Program-made: the position numbers and the translations under genes
Source: Nitzschia sp. DOCU1
Taxonomy: Eukaryota > Bacillariophyta > Bacillariophyceae > Bacillariales > Bacillariaceae
Direction: 5' to 3'
DNA: 64,000 nucleotides
NCBI GenBank assembly: GCA_951394045.1
Contig: OX595985.1
Location: forward strand, 2,604,001 to 2,668,000
The notes under the pieces: generated by a model
The model's database searches: none
Seen by the model: only the letters and a program-made list of their open reading frames with translations
What the model was told of the DNA's origin: nothing
Shown here: in pieces, positions 28,809 through 38,800 of the stretch
Numbering within the stretch: position 1 is the stretch's first letter
How the letters are laid out: every line of letters begins with the position of its first letter

Positions 28809-30235
28809 ATGAAGTTTACACTTGTCGCTCTTGCCAGCATGGCTTTCACCGCCGAAGCTCTGTTGATCAATCCTCTGGGACAAGGGAAGACTAGAACCAA
28901 GAAGGCTCCCACCGACATTTCCAAAAGGTGAGGTCGCCAGAATCTTTTTGTGAAGTCATTGAAAACGATCTTTTTCAGCTGTTCTAACATATTTTTCTAC
29001 CCTCCAGCTTCAAAGATCGTGCTTATGTTACCCGCGATATTAAGACCCCTGATCCTATCCCCGAGGAAGGTCAACAAGCCGCCCTGGAATTGATGGCCAG
29101 CGGTCGACTTTACCGGTACAACGTCGCCCCCGGAGAGGACAGCGTTGTTAGTCAATGCGAACAAGAGATTGCAGATTACACTGGATTCAAATACTGCGTC
29201 GGACTCAACTCGTGTGGATCTGCTCTTATGCTTCTTTTGAAAACCACTGGATTGCAGCCGGGCGGCAAGGTCTTGAGTAATGCTTTCACCTTTGGCGCAG
29301 TCCCCAGCGCTATTGAGCATGCCGCCGGCAAGGCCGTCTACGTGGAGTCAAACAAAGACCACGTTATTAACGTTGTTGACTTGGAAAAGAAGCTTCAGGA
29401 AAACCCAGACGCCAAACACGTCCTTATTTCCCATATGCGAGGAAAGGTTGCAGATATGGATGCGATCAAAACGTTGTGCGACAAGCACGGCGCTATCCTC
29501 CTGGAAGACTGCGCCCATTCGTTGGGTGTCATGTGGCGAGGTCAGCATACGGGACACAAAGGGATTGCCTGTGCCATTAGCAGTCAATCGTACAAAGTGA
29601 TCAACTCGGGAGAAGGCGGTTTTTTGTTGACCGACGACCCTGAAATCGCCGCACAGACTGCAGTCATCGCTGGTGCCTACGAGGGACTTGCGGGCAAGCA
29701 CAAGACTGTTCCCGGACCCGAACATTTCGCGAACAAGCCCGTTCAACTTCCCAACTATTCCCTTCGAATGAGCAACTTGGCAGCCTCTGTAATCAGACCT
29801 CAAATTAAGACTTTGGAAGAGCGAATCGCAAAGTACAACCAGAGATATATTGACTTGGTGAAAAAACTGGAGTCCCGTGTTGGTGACCACATGTACATTC
29901 CTCAATTGACTCCTGGGGTCACCCGCATGGTTCATGATTCTATTCAATTCAACTTGGATGAGAAATTCACGCACGAAATGGTTCAAGAATTCTTGGACGA
30001 ATGCATTGCTCACGGACTTCCCGTAGAACTCTTTGGTCACAAGAGCAATGCCCGAAATTTCATCAATTGGGGGTTTGCCCCTGCTGGTGTTCCCCTCCCA
30101 GAAACTGCCAAGATGTTGGAACGCGCATGCGACTGTCGGATGCCGCTAATGTGGGACGATGAGGACTTTGACGATCTAGCCAATGTGCTGATTGAGAGCG
30201 TCGAAGTTGTTCTTTCCAAGCACAACATGCTGTAA
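28809..30235 (+). CDS. DegT/DnrJ/EryC1/StrS-family PLP aminotransferase, two exons
   Basis: Exons 28809-28927 and 29008-30235 (80-bp GT-AG intron) give 448 residues. Exon 1 encodes a signal peptide (MKFTLVALASMAFTAEALL). The catalytic part shows SGRLYRYN, then GLNSCGSALMLLLKTTGLQPG, AFTFGAVPSAIEHAAGKAVYV and LLEDCAHSLGVMW. The PLP-binding Lys is in SQSYKVINSGEGGFLLTDD. These are hallmarks of sugar aminotransferases that place an amino group on a keto-deoxy nucleotide sugar. The signal peptide suggests entry into the secretory pathway or the complex plastid; there is no clear ASAFAP motif. Substrate unknown. The enzyme may supply amino-sugars for glycoconjugates. Confidence 0.88.
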
Positions 30236-30570
30236 ATGCAGCCGCAGTACTTTGTCGACGCCTTTTATTGTTCTCGTGGTTGATCCCATCGACGATTGTG
30301 GGCGTCGGTTACGATATTCTCAATTTCCATCAGATTTGGTCAATTTTCTTACAGTTCAAGGAGAGCCATGTCAATGATCCTATCAATTTTTGCATCTCAC
30401 TGTAGCAGTAATGTCGAAAGTGTGAGCACCTGAAATTAGAGATAGTGAAAAACTAGGACAGTTGCTCTTTGCGGAGCTTCGGTAGTCACCCGTTTCTCGG
30501 AAACCTTGTTACTGAAGAACGTTCACGGCATGCCTGTTGATGCGAAGTCGTCTTCGCAATCCCTCCGGGA
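30236..30570. other. Convergent intergenic region
   Basis: About 335 bp between convergent stop codons at 30235 and 30571. It should contain both 3' ends. Nothing else is seen. Confidence 0.4.
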
Positions 30571-31458
30571 CTACTTCGTTGTTTGAGCCGCCGAGATGGT
30601 TTCATCTACTATGGATTGGACGTCATCCTTGTCCACAGCGTAGACTTTACACCTTGCCTCGCCGTTCCGTTTCGAGAGAACTAGCACTTGATAGTCTTCA
30701 TTTGCATGCAAATTGACGTTCTGGGCTTTGCACGTTTCCATCCAGCATTCACAAATCTGCACTAGAGCCTCTCTGAGATTGGAGGGTGGTGTCGAAGAAC
30801 GCTTTTTGGCAAGCTCCTCTCGTACCGACGCGGCATGTTTGCCAATGGCCGTTGCACCTCCCCAAGATTGCCAGGCCCCACTGGGGTCTATGGAGTAGAC
30901 ACCAAAGATCCTCTCTTTGTCCGAGTCGTCGCCACCAACTAGAAGACACTGAACGCCATAGGGTCTGACTCTGCTGCCAAACGCTGCCTCCCGAAATGTT
31001 TCAGCCATGCCCATCGTCATGGAGTGAGTGGTCATGTACTGGTCATAAATATTCCAGTGCGAGTCGACCTGTTTCTGTAGGACTCGAGCAAGATGCTCCA
31101 CATCCGACCCCAATCCTGTCATGACGCACAACGAGTTAGGCCCTAAAGACAACCAGGACGGAGCAAATTGCACCGTGTCGGACTGAACCGGCGAAACTCG
31201 CAAGCCCGAAATCTCTTCTGATGCTGGAGGTATGGAAGGCCTCCAAAGGTTGGAAGAAGGCCCACGGAGAAAGATGAGGACGAAATCTTGATATCGCAGG
31301 ACCACTGCCGTTCCTTGAGCACACGAGGCAGCCCAGGAACGGTCAAACCCTCGAACAGGAGTCCCGATGGATCCCCCAGGTGTACTTCCGCGGCATTCTC
31401 GGAATCCAAGCCAAAGAATTGTCAATAGTAGACTCTCACGAAGTCGAAGTGACAGCAT
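30571..31458 (-). CDS. 20S proteasome alpha-subunit-like protein with predicted signal peptide
   Basis: From the ATG at 31458 the protein has 295 residues and begins with a signal-peptide-like segment (SLRLRESLLLTILWLGF). An upstream in-frame ATG at 31587 would add 43 residues and hide the signal, but it lies within 25 bp of the CCAAT cluster, so 31458 is preferred. The core matches proteasome alpha subunits: QGTAVVLRYQDFVLIF, CVMTGLGSDVEHLARVLQKQ, VRPYGVQCLLVGGDD, then FGVYSIDPSGAWQSWGGATAIGKHA. The usual alpha N-terminal signature (YDRxxTxFSPEGRLxQVEYA) is missing or replaced. Targeting through the secretory route suggests a proteasome-like component in the periplastidal space or ER of a complex-plastid alga. 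This is inference and needs localisation. Confidence 0.7.
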   Translation of the reverse strand: MLSLRLRESLLLTILWLGFRECRGSTPGGSIGTPVRGFDRSWAASCAQGTAVVLRYQDFVLIFLRGPSSNLWRPSIPPASEEISGLRVSPVQSDTVQFAPSWLSLGPNSLCVMTGLGSDVEHLARVLQKQVDSHWNIYDQYMTTHSMTMGMAETFREAAFGSRVRPYGVQCLLVGGDDSDKERIFGVYSIDPSGAWQSWGGATAIGKHAASVREELAKKRSSTPPSNLREALVQICECWMETCKAQNVNLHANEDYQVLVLSKRNGEARCKVYAVDKDDVQSIVDETISAAQTTK

Positions 31459-31587
31459 CACGGGATAGGTTTGTTTGTTTCTACTGTCCGCTCCGAATGT
31501 TGTATGGTGACAATCATTGTCGTCGATGATGCAAGACCTTGCGACCGATGGGCACCTCTGTGCTTCCGTTACGCAACTGTGGCCCAT

Positions 31588-32064
31588 TCGGTGCTGAGCG
31601 AAAAGCTAAACTATTGACCAATCATATCGCGTAACATAATCCAATCAACCAATAATATCACTGTATATAAAATATTGACCAATCATATCACGGAAAAGCA
31701 GAAAAGATCTCGCGCGTCTGCCGCTGCGTCAGCATCATCCATCCTCATCACATCATCTCTCTGCTTGTGCTGTTTGATGATAGGAAGCAACCGATCGCAA
31801 CCGATCCCATTATTAGTGCTTGGAGCAAAGCGACCGGCATCATCAGCACCCCCACCTCTGCTTGCTGCCTGTTATTTATTTGATTGATGCTTGGACCCAA
31901 CCGCTCCGATTTTATTGTTCAGAAAATCGATAGTACCACATTTGTGACGTCATTGAGGATACTCATCAATTCTATCGGATCCCCCGACCACAACATTCGG
32001 CCAATACTTCTACCCAACGGATTCATCCATCAAACCGCAATTTTCATCCAGTTCTCCGTGAAAC
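31588..32064. promoter_or_regulatory. Divergent promoter with four CCAAT boxes
   Basis: Within 31612-31690 there are four CCAAT elements, including a 17-bp direct repeat TATTGACCAATCATATC at 31612-31628 and 31673-31689. A TATATAAAA element lies at about 31664-31672. CCAAT boxes are the binding site of NF-Y. The cluster sits between the proteasome-like gene on the minus strand and the lumenal protein gene on the plus strand, so it may serve both. Confidence 0.6.
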
Positions 32065-33111
32065 ATGCTGTCTTTGCGATGGCTGGTCTGCCAAACATTT
32101 GTGGTCACCGCTTGCGTCGCATGGACTTTGTCAACGGGCGTGACACGGCGGCAAGCTTTCGAAGCAAGTTTCGTTGTGGGTGGTGTTCTTTTGGCAGACC
32201 CAGCCCCTGCCTCGGCGGTAAAAGGAGCTGCCGAGCTTGACTTTGAATTCTACATGCGAGACTTGATGGGGGGCAATAAGGTGGAAGGTACGATACAGGC
32301 GTCAGCACCTCCAGCATTGGCGCCTCCAAGGACTCTGGGTGGCAAGTTGCTTCCAATGATGTTGGACGAGCAGTGTTCCAAGAATTGTATTCCGTGTCAA
32401 GCCCTGATTCAACAGATTCAACAACGTACCAATCAAGATCCGGATGTCATTGCACTAGATATCCAGAGACGAGTCCAAGATTTGCGCGAGCGATCAGGTC
32501 GGAGCTTCAGAATCCGAGCACCCTGGAAAGAGGAAAAGGTATCGGACCAGTATTATTTCGACTTTACATCCTATGCTTTCTGGCGAACTGCTGCTGATCT
32601 GCTACCTGACTATCTGGATCGCGACAAGTTTGTTCGGAGAACCGGGCGGCTCTTCTACGAGAGACTTCTATCCGAAGGGCTTGTGACCACATCCGTCAAG
32701 GCCAATTCGAACAATATGCTTTCCAGCCTAATACCAGCAACATTGGAAGTGTTAGAGGCCTTCAAGAGCAGTGGCTTTTTAAAAGATTACCGAATACGCG
32801 GTGGCGATGACAAGGAAGCTTCCGATCCGGTCTTTGATGAGCTAGACGACGAGAGCATTGTAGCTGGTGGAACACTGGACTGTCTCGTTTCCGTATTTGA
32901 GCCTGCAACGCTCGGCGCCAGTCTGCAAATAACAGGCGAGCAGTCACGTTTCGCTCCAGACTTTGTAGCGTGTACACTTGCAGCGCTCTGGGATAGAGTT
33001 GGAGTCAAGTCTTCCTGGGAGACCTTTTTCGTCGATCCAGAGTACCGTCCAAACCCAAAAGACTATTTCCCAAACGAACAGCTCATTCAGTACACTCTTA
33101 GTAAGAAATGA
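32065..33111 (+). CDS. Predicted thylakoid-lumen protein, conserved unknown
   Basis: 348 residues from the ATG at 32065. The start has two targeting layers. First is a signal peptide (MLSLRWLVCQTFVVTACVAW). It is followed by TRRQAFEASFVVGGVLLADPAPASA, a twin-arginine-type lumen signal ending in an A-x-A cleavage site. This tripartite design is typical of nuclear-encoded thylakoid lumen proteins in complex-plastid algae. The mature part contains CSKNCIPCQ, SDQYYFDFTSYAFWRTAADL and a C-terminal VGVKSSWETFFVDPEYRPNP. I do not know a defined domain for it, but the arrangement suggests a photosystem-associated or assembly factor. Confidence 0.7.
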   Translation: MLSLRWLVCQTFVVTACVAWTLSTGVTRRQAFEASFVVGGVLLADPAPASAVKGAAELDFEFYMRDLMGGNKVEGTIQASAPPALAPPRTLGGKLLPMMLDEQCSKNCIPCQALIQQIQQRTNQDPDVIALDIQRRVQDLRERSGRSFRIRAPWKEEKVSDQYYFDFTSYAFWRTAADLLPDYLDRDKFVRRTGRLFYERLLSEGLVTTSVKANSNNMLSSLIPATLEVLEAFKSSGFLKDYRIRGGDDKEASDPVFDELDDESIVAGGTLDCLVSVFEPATLGASLQITGEQSRFAPDFVACTLAALWDRVGVKSSWETFFVDPEYRPNPKDYFPNEQLIQYTLSKK

Positions 33112-33235
33112 AACTCTCAAGTGCCAGCACGATCTTTGTGATAGCCTACCATATGTAATATGCGCGTAGAAGGATGTCAGAGACAAGTAGTATTAATAAT
33201 GACAATTGCTAGCTAGTAAGTAAATATGGTCGACA

Positions 33236-33826
33236 TCATTGGACAGAAATTGCGGCATTGTAAGTCTGACACCGCGAAGGACTTTCGCTGGCACCTTTTA
33301 TAGATAATCTTCGAGGTGTTTGTCGTTTTGCTCCCGTATTACGCGATGCTTCCCGTCCATTGTAGACTCCAGCGTCGGCCACCTTGGCCACATGTTGGTC
33401 CAGATGCGTCATGTAGAAACGAGCTGCCTTTGTCTTGTATTGAATATCTAGAGCACTGATCGATTCGCCTTGCATTTGATGTCGATGAAAAAAATGCTTC
33501 ATTTGTTGATTTCCCCCTTCCAGTAGCGCCAAGACTTGAGAGTGAGACCACGCATCCATGTCAACGGATCGAACTCGCGAGGTTTTAACGCCATAGGATC
33601 GATGACGACCAGAGCAGTTGACACATAAAAGAACACCGTAAGTTACGCTGGCCCATTCTGGATTCGGGTTGCCACAGTCGATACAGTTCGTGTTGCCAGG
33701 AATCTGATAGAGGAGTCGGCGGCAGTTTCGTGGGAAGGGCAGGCCATCGTGCTTTGGCACATGGCGAAGGGTTTCAAGCTCCTTCGCGGCTCTTTGAACA
33801 AGAAGTTGATCTTGCGAGTTCTTCAT
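33236..33826 (-). CDS. ArfGAP-domain protein
   Basis: 196 residues from the ATG at 33826. The ArfGAP zinc finger is complete: CIDCGNPNPEWASVTYGVLLCVNC fits C-x2-C-x16-C-x2-C, followed by SGRHRSYGVKTSRVRSVDMDAW with the catalytic Arg finger region (RHRSYG). The domain then continues through HSQVLALLEGGNQQMKHFF. The protein ends in a short basic/Ser-rich tail without membrane-binding domains. ArfGAPs stimulate GTP hydrolysis on Arf GTPases in Golgi and endosomal trafficking. It is convergent with the lumenal protein gene. Confidence 0.92.
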   Translation of the reverse strand: MKNSQDQLLVQRAAKELETLRHVPKHDGLPFPRNCRRLLYQIPGNTNCIDCGNPNPEWASVTYGVLLCVNCSGRHRSYGVKTSRVRSVDMDAWSHSQVLALLEGGNQQMKHFFHRHQMQGESISALDIQYKTKAARFYMTHLDQHVAKVADAGVYNGREASRNTGAKRQTPRRLSIKGASESPSRCQTYNAAISVQ

Positions 33827-34266
33827 GATAAGACAAGAGGTTGGCCAAAAATGAGGCTACGGTATGAAATCGTTTCGTCGACGAGAATAGAACGACGCTT
33901 TGTGACTGTCGGTGTCAAAGTTGTGAAGGCCTTTGAAAACAAAAAACACCTGATGAGAATAGTGGAAGCCAAGATCAGACCGGGATTTCGCGACCAGAAT
34001 ACTTCATGCTAACATTTATGTGCAAGAATCCCCGACGGCATAGGTAATATGGTGGCGGTCACGGACACACGGAGTCGATGTGCACTTCTCGGCTTTGGGA
34101 ATGGGCCCTTCGGAAGAATTTTGCCTACGTAGAAAACTTACCAGAGAATTATGTCCGCAAGCTCCATGGGACCGTCTGTCTGTACACCATGGGTCCTTTT
34201 AGTCGAGTTGTTTAGGTTCGCTCGATGCGTGTGGATAGCCGAAACGCAATCGTCATTTTTTTGACC
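33827..34266. other. Divergent intergenic region
   Basis: About 440 bp between the ArfGAP gene and the CDK-like kinase. An in-frame ATG at 34225 precedes the preferred kinase start. No clear regulatory motif is seen. Confidence 0.4.
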
Positions 34267-35610
34267 ATGGCACTCAAGCGGCAACGCGCCGATGATTACT
34301 CTTCCAGCGTCCCGGCAGCCGGCTACGGGCTGGAGCCATTCGGACAAGAGTCAATCCATGAGGTTGTGAAAGATGGAAATCCGAACTTTACACGCGGAGC
34401 CTTTGGCGAAATCGCCATAGCCCTTGAACGTCACCGAGACAATGCCGACGCGTACCAGTTTTTGGCGGTCAAAACGATTGAACAAGCAATCTCCTCTCCT
34501 GGTGGTGGCTTTCAGTCCTTTGGAAGCCAGAAGCAGTCTTCGAAACTTTCCCGCGAAGTGTTCAATGAGTTGTGTGCGCTGATTCACTTGAATCCTCACC
34601 CAAACATTGTAACCCTGGTGGCCTGGTATCCTTCCACATCATCGTTCGTGTCGAGCACATCATTATCCTTGGCGTTCTCTTATTCACCCGTGGATTTGCA
34701 TCTCACATTAGAATGGAGACGCCGAGCTTGTTTACCTCCTCTGAGTTTCGAGGTGGTCAAAACGATTGCACATGATTTGATGTCGGCACTTCGAAACTGT
34801 CATGAACTTGGTGTATTGCATCGTGACGTCAAGCCAGGGAATTTACTGGTGAAACAGTCTGGGGTTATTCAATTATGTGATTTTGGTTTAGCAAAACCAT
34901 TTTTGCATGAGCATAGCTGTCCCATATCGACGCTACCGGCTCCGGCAAATGGTGAAACTGGGACCAAGGGACTTTGTACACTATTCTATCGACCCCCCGA
35001 AGTACTGCTTGGTGGACCTGCTAACCACTCAGCCATTGACATGTACAGTGCTGGAGTGACTCTCGCAGAGCTTTTTGGTGGTAAACCGCTGATGGAGGGT
35101 CACAATGTAATGGAACAACTTTCGCTAGTCTTTAGTCAGCTGGGGACACCCGACGATACTCGATGGCCGAGTGCACGGCTGTTGCCTGACTACGGCAAGC
35201 TCGAGTTTGCACCGAAGGAGCCCCAGCCGTGGTCGGTGCGGCTTCCTCGGGCGATAGAGTGTAGAGAGCTACCAGAATTTTTGGATCGTCTAGTCGCGTT
35301 GGATCCTTCCCGACGCATGTCAGCCATCGAAGCGATGCAGCACCCGTTTTTGGCACCGGGGGACGACAACAAGGACAGCTTTCACTCGTTCGCAAGACCA
35401 ACCCTCCGCTCCAGACTTGCACGACACCTGATTCCTGTTGACCTTCAGATTCCCCCGCTACTAGCGCCGGAGGACACAGCAACGATGGCTCGAATAGCAG
35501 TAAATATGGCGACGAAGCGGAGATCGCTGCTTTCGAAAACTGGGGCTTCATGGGCTGGGTCAGAGCTACCGCCGACGACAACATTGCAAGAAGCGATTAA
35601 TGCTTGCTAG
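34267..35610 (+). CDS. CDK-like Ser/Thr protein kinase (CMGC group)
   Basis: 447 residues from the ATG at 34267 (context ACCATGG); an ATG at 34225 would add 14 residues. The kinase domain includes TRGAFGEIAIA as a glycine loop, FLAVKTIEQA with the Lys, HRDVKPGNLLV, DFGLAKP, then GTKGLCTLFYRPPEVLLGG and YSAGVTLAELFGGKPLMEG. These match cyclin-dependent-kinase-like enzymes; the activation segment with YRPPE is typical of CMGC kinases. A PSTAIRE-type helix is replaced by a longer Ser/Gln-rich insert (SSPGGGFQSFGSQKQSS) before the helix C region. A 60-residue tail follows the domain. It could be a CDK20/CDK10-like kinase, but the subgroup is uncertain. Confidence 0.88.
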   Translation: MALKRQRADDYSSSVPAAGYGLEPFGQESIHEVVKDGNPNFTRGAFGEIAIALERHRDNADAYQFLAVKTIEQAISSPGGGFQSFGSQKQSSKLSREVFNELCALIHLNPHPNIVTLVAWYPSTSSFVSSTSLSLAFSYSPVDLHLTLEWRRRACLPPLSFEVVKTIAHDLMSALRNCHELGVLHRDVKPGNLLVKQSGVIQLCDFGLAKPFLHEHSCPISTLPAPANGETGTKGLCTLFYRPPEVLLGGPANHSAIDMYSAGVTLAELFGGKPLMEGHNVMEQLSLVFSQLGTPDDTRWPSARLLPDYGKLEFAPKEPQPWSVRLPRAIECRELPEFLDRLVALDPSRRMSAIEAMQHPFLAPGDDNKDSFHSFARPTLRSRLARHLIPVDLQIPPLLAPEDTATMARIAVNMATKRRSLLSKTGASWAGSELPPTTTLQEAINAC

Positions 35611-35846
35611 AAGCCCATTGGTGTGACATGTCTAATCTAACTTCTACCGGTAGACGTAGTAGTATTGTAGAGTATGGAGAACGATATAATCCGTACAGTA
35701 CGGAGAAGCGATGATGTTCCGGTGTTTCTCAAAGGTGGGGAACTCTGCAATATGGTGAAGCTACGCACGTCCTATCGTTACAAATGCATCTCTAGTAGCC
35801 AGCAGGTATTACACTACTACCCAAATGGAACCGAAATCGTACGTCT
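35611..35846. other. Convergent intergenic region
   Basis: About 235 bp between convergent genes. It carries the motif CTACCGGTAGACG at 35644-35656. No gene is seen. Confidence 0.4.
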
Positions 35847-38800
35847 CTAGCGAAAGTAGCCTTGAGGAGGTGGAGCTTGGTTCTGCGGGTGTTGTTGATA
35901 GGACACTTGTTGTTGCAGTTGCAACAGCTGTTGCCGGAGCGTCTCCGCCACGTCGTTGCTGATTTGCTGCCCGCCCGTTTGGCCCTGCGAGGGTTGTTGA
36001 TGTGGCAATTGCTGTCCGCCCGTTTGGCCCTGCGGATGTGACAATTGTTGCTGCAATTGCAGCAGTTGTTGCCTAAGTATCTCCACCATGTCATTGTTGA
36101 TTTGCGGCCCACCCCACATGGGAGGTTGGGTATTTTGCGGCTCCCTTCTCAAGACATCGATAATAGACTGCTGAGGCGTTGGCGAATACTGCGCCGGCTG
36201 TTGAGAAAATGGTAGCTCGGGCCCGAAATGAGAATTCGGCCATTGGGGAAGCTGCTGTTGGGGGTAGTTCGGGGTTGACGGTATTTGCTGCTGTGATTGC
36301 AGCTGGTGACTGTGATCTTGGAAGTATCCCGGTGTCTGCCCCGACCTGTTGGGCGGTGGAATGCCTCCGTAGTTGTTTCTTTCGGCTGCGTTGAGAGCAT
36401 GGTAGTTATGATCGACTACAGTGGCGTCGCTGAATCCGTTCCATCCGTTCTGGCCATGCGACAGGGAAGGATTATGCGCCGAAGAAGAATAGTAGCACTG
36501 CGGTTCGCGAAAATGCATCGCCTGTGATGAAGTCTCACCGGCCGCAGGTACTTCATAGGAGCGATTTGGGTGGTTATCAAATATCCTATCGAACTCGTCC
36601 GCTTGATCGGGTTGAGAAGGACGGCCTTGCCGTGAAAAATTGAATTCGTTGGTGGAACTTCCACCCGTCGCTTGATGATAGGTGCTATAAATGGATGTAC
36701 GATCCTGCCGTACGTTGTTGAAATTCTGAATACCGTTCAACGTGTCTGCCTGCCCGAAATTGTTCGTAATTTCATGCGACTGAGGGGATCGAGCGTTTGG
36801 ACCGCTAGCGTGCGATGCGGTGACGCTTTGGAAAACCTGCTTCTCGCAATTAGTCACCATGGTTGCGAGATTTTCGTCAGACCGAGACATCATCAAGTCC
36901 TCTCCTGCCTTCTTAAGACGAGCTATGGCAGTTTGTCTCAGCCCACCAAGAAGTACGGATGGAACAGGGTATGTATTGGTTTCAATACATCGGTTCAGCA
37001 ATGCAGTTAAGTCCATCTGGTGCTGCATGATGATAGCGTCAGACTTCTGGTTCCATATCGTCAATTTATCCTGCATTGAATGGGGTGAACTAAACGCAGC
37101 GCCCGTTGCAACTGGCGCTGGATTCAAGGAGCTGCTACCGGGATTGTGATGCCGGCGCTGCAGATTCATCGCGGCATTTAAAGACGCCTGCGCCTGCGCC
37201 CTTGCCTGTGCTTCTCTCTGAGCCTTTGCCGTTGCTTCGGCTCTAGCACGAGCCTTTATCCTTGCTTCCTCCGCCCTAGCTCTTGCCGCAGCTTCCTCTC
37301 GCGCTTTCTTTGCAGCCGCTTCAGCGGCACGTCTGGCCAGCTCTTTTTCCCGTTCTGCCCTGGCCTTATCTTGCAAAAACTTGTTCCGCTTTTCAATATG
37401 CTTGCTTCGTCTTGCGTAGGCATCGAGAACCAACCCCGATATATCAATATGGTAGGATGAAACCCAACGCCCTCTGTTCTTGGCGGAATTCACGACGAAG
37501 TGCTCAACAAGACCATTTGAAGGATCTCGTTGCGAAATTTTTACAATCTTTTGGGTCTGAGTCTTACCTCGCCGCAATGCATTCTCGCACGATTGAATGG
37601 TCTACAGAAAGGGACGAGGGTTAGCGACTCGTAATAGCATCCAACAGATTATGCCTGACGCTTCTCTCGCTTACCGATCGGTCCAAAAACGAGTCAAGTG
37701 TTCGGAACTGGAGAATCAGCTCTTCAAAACTTTGGCATTGTTCCGTCTGCTTCCTCCAGACGTGTGCAAAGCAAACTTGACCAACTTCATGGTGAGACGT
37801 GTAAGCCACGTGAGCTGCCTTCACTACGCCACCTTTTCGTCCGAGACGCCTCATTTCATAGGGTGGTAAGTTGCCCATTGTTGCAAAGGGAATGCGTCCA
37901 CAGATTGGCCACTCCATCTGACGTTGAAACCCTCCTTTCACAAGTTTCTCGACGTTTGGAACCTTTTTCAACCTGCAAACTTGAATCTGTGCCTCGAGAC
38001 TATCGCCAGCACGGACCGCTAACCTTGAGACGGGCTCCAGCGTCGGGGTAGAATCGATTGTCGATTCTGCCTCGTTAACAACAGCAGCAAAGCGACCGAC
38101 AGAGCGGCGACTTCGACGCCTACCTGATGCTATTGTATCCGATTGTTTCTTCTTTGTTTTGTTGTTGTTCGACTTTTTGTTTGATCCATTTGTCGGCATA
38201 GAATCCACGGGTTCACCGATTGCCCCCTCCTGCGAGGGTTGCGAGCCTGCCTCCGTTGGTTGAAAAGTGTCGTTGCTCAAACGCGCATCACACCTATCTT
38301 TCGACACAGCTTCGTCTCTGAGAGTAGGCAATGAGAAGGTTTCGGAGGTCATCTGGTCGACCTGCATTAAGTCGGGGACAGCCTCCGACACCGCAACAGG
38401 CGTGGTTGCCACCGCAGCCGACGTTGCGAGGGGCGTGGCATTCATCTCGAAAGTATCATTTACCGCCACCTCGTTCGATGGTGCGATGCTTCTACTGTTT
38501 TTAAATTTTTCATCGTCCTGGGGAACAGCCGCGGCAAGGGTTTCGGATGGCCAGTGTTCGATTTGCATGGGCTCAGGTGCTTCTTTGGACAACGCATCGG
38601 GAGTGACTTCCACTACCGTTGGTGTTGGGGGATGCATGGAACTTGTCTCTGAACTGGGAGTCGCCAAGGTCTGGTTCGTTGCTGGGTTAGGTGCAGTGTT
38701 TGAACCACCCTTGACGATTCCATCCTTTCTTGAAATAAGCGCTGACATGACAAGTGAGGTCACTTCGGCCTCCGTTACGTCAGGGGCGCATTTGGACGAT

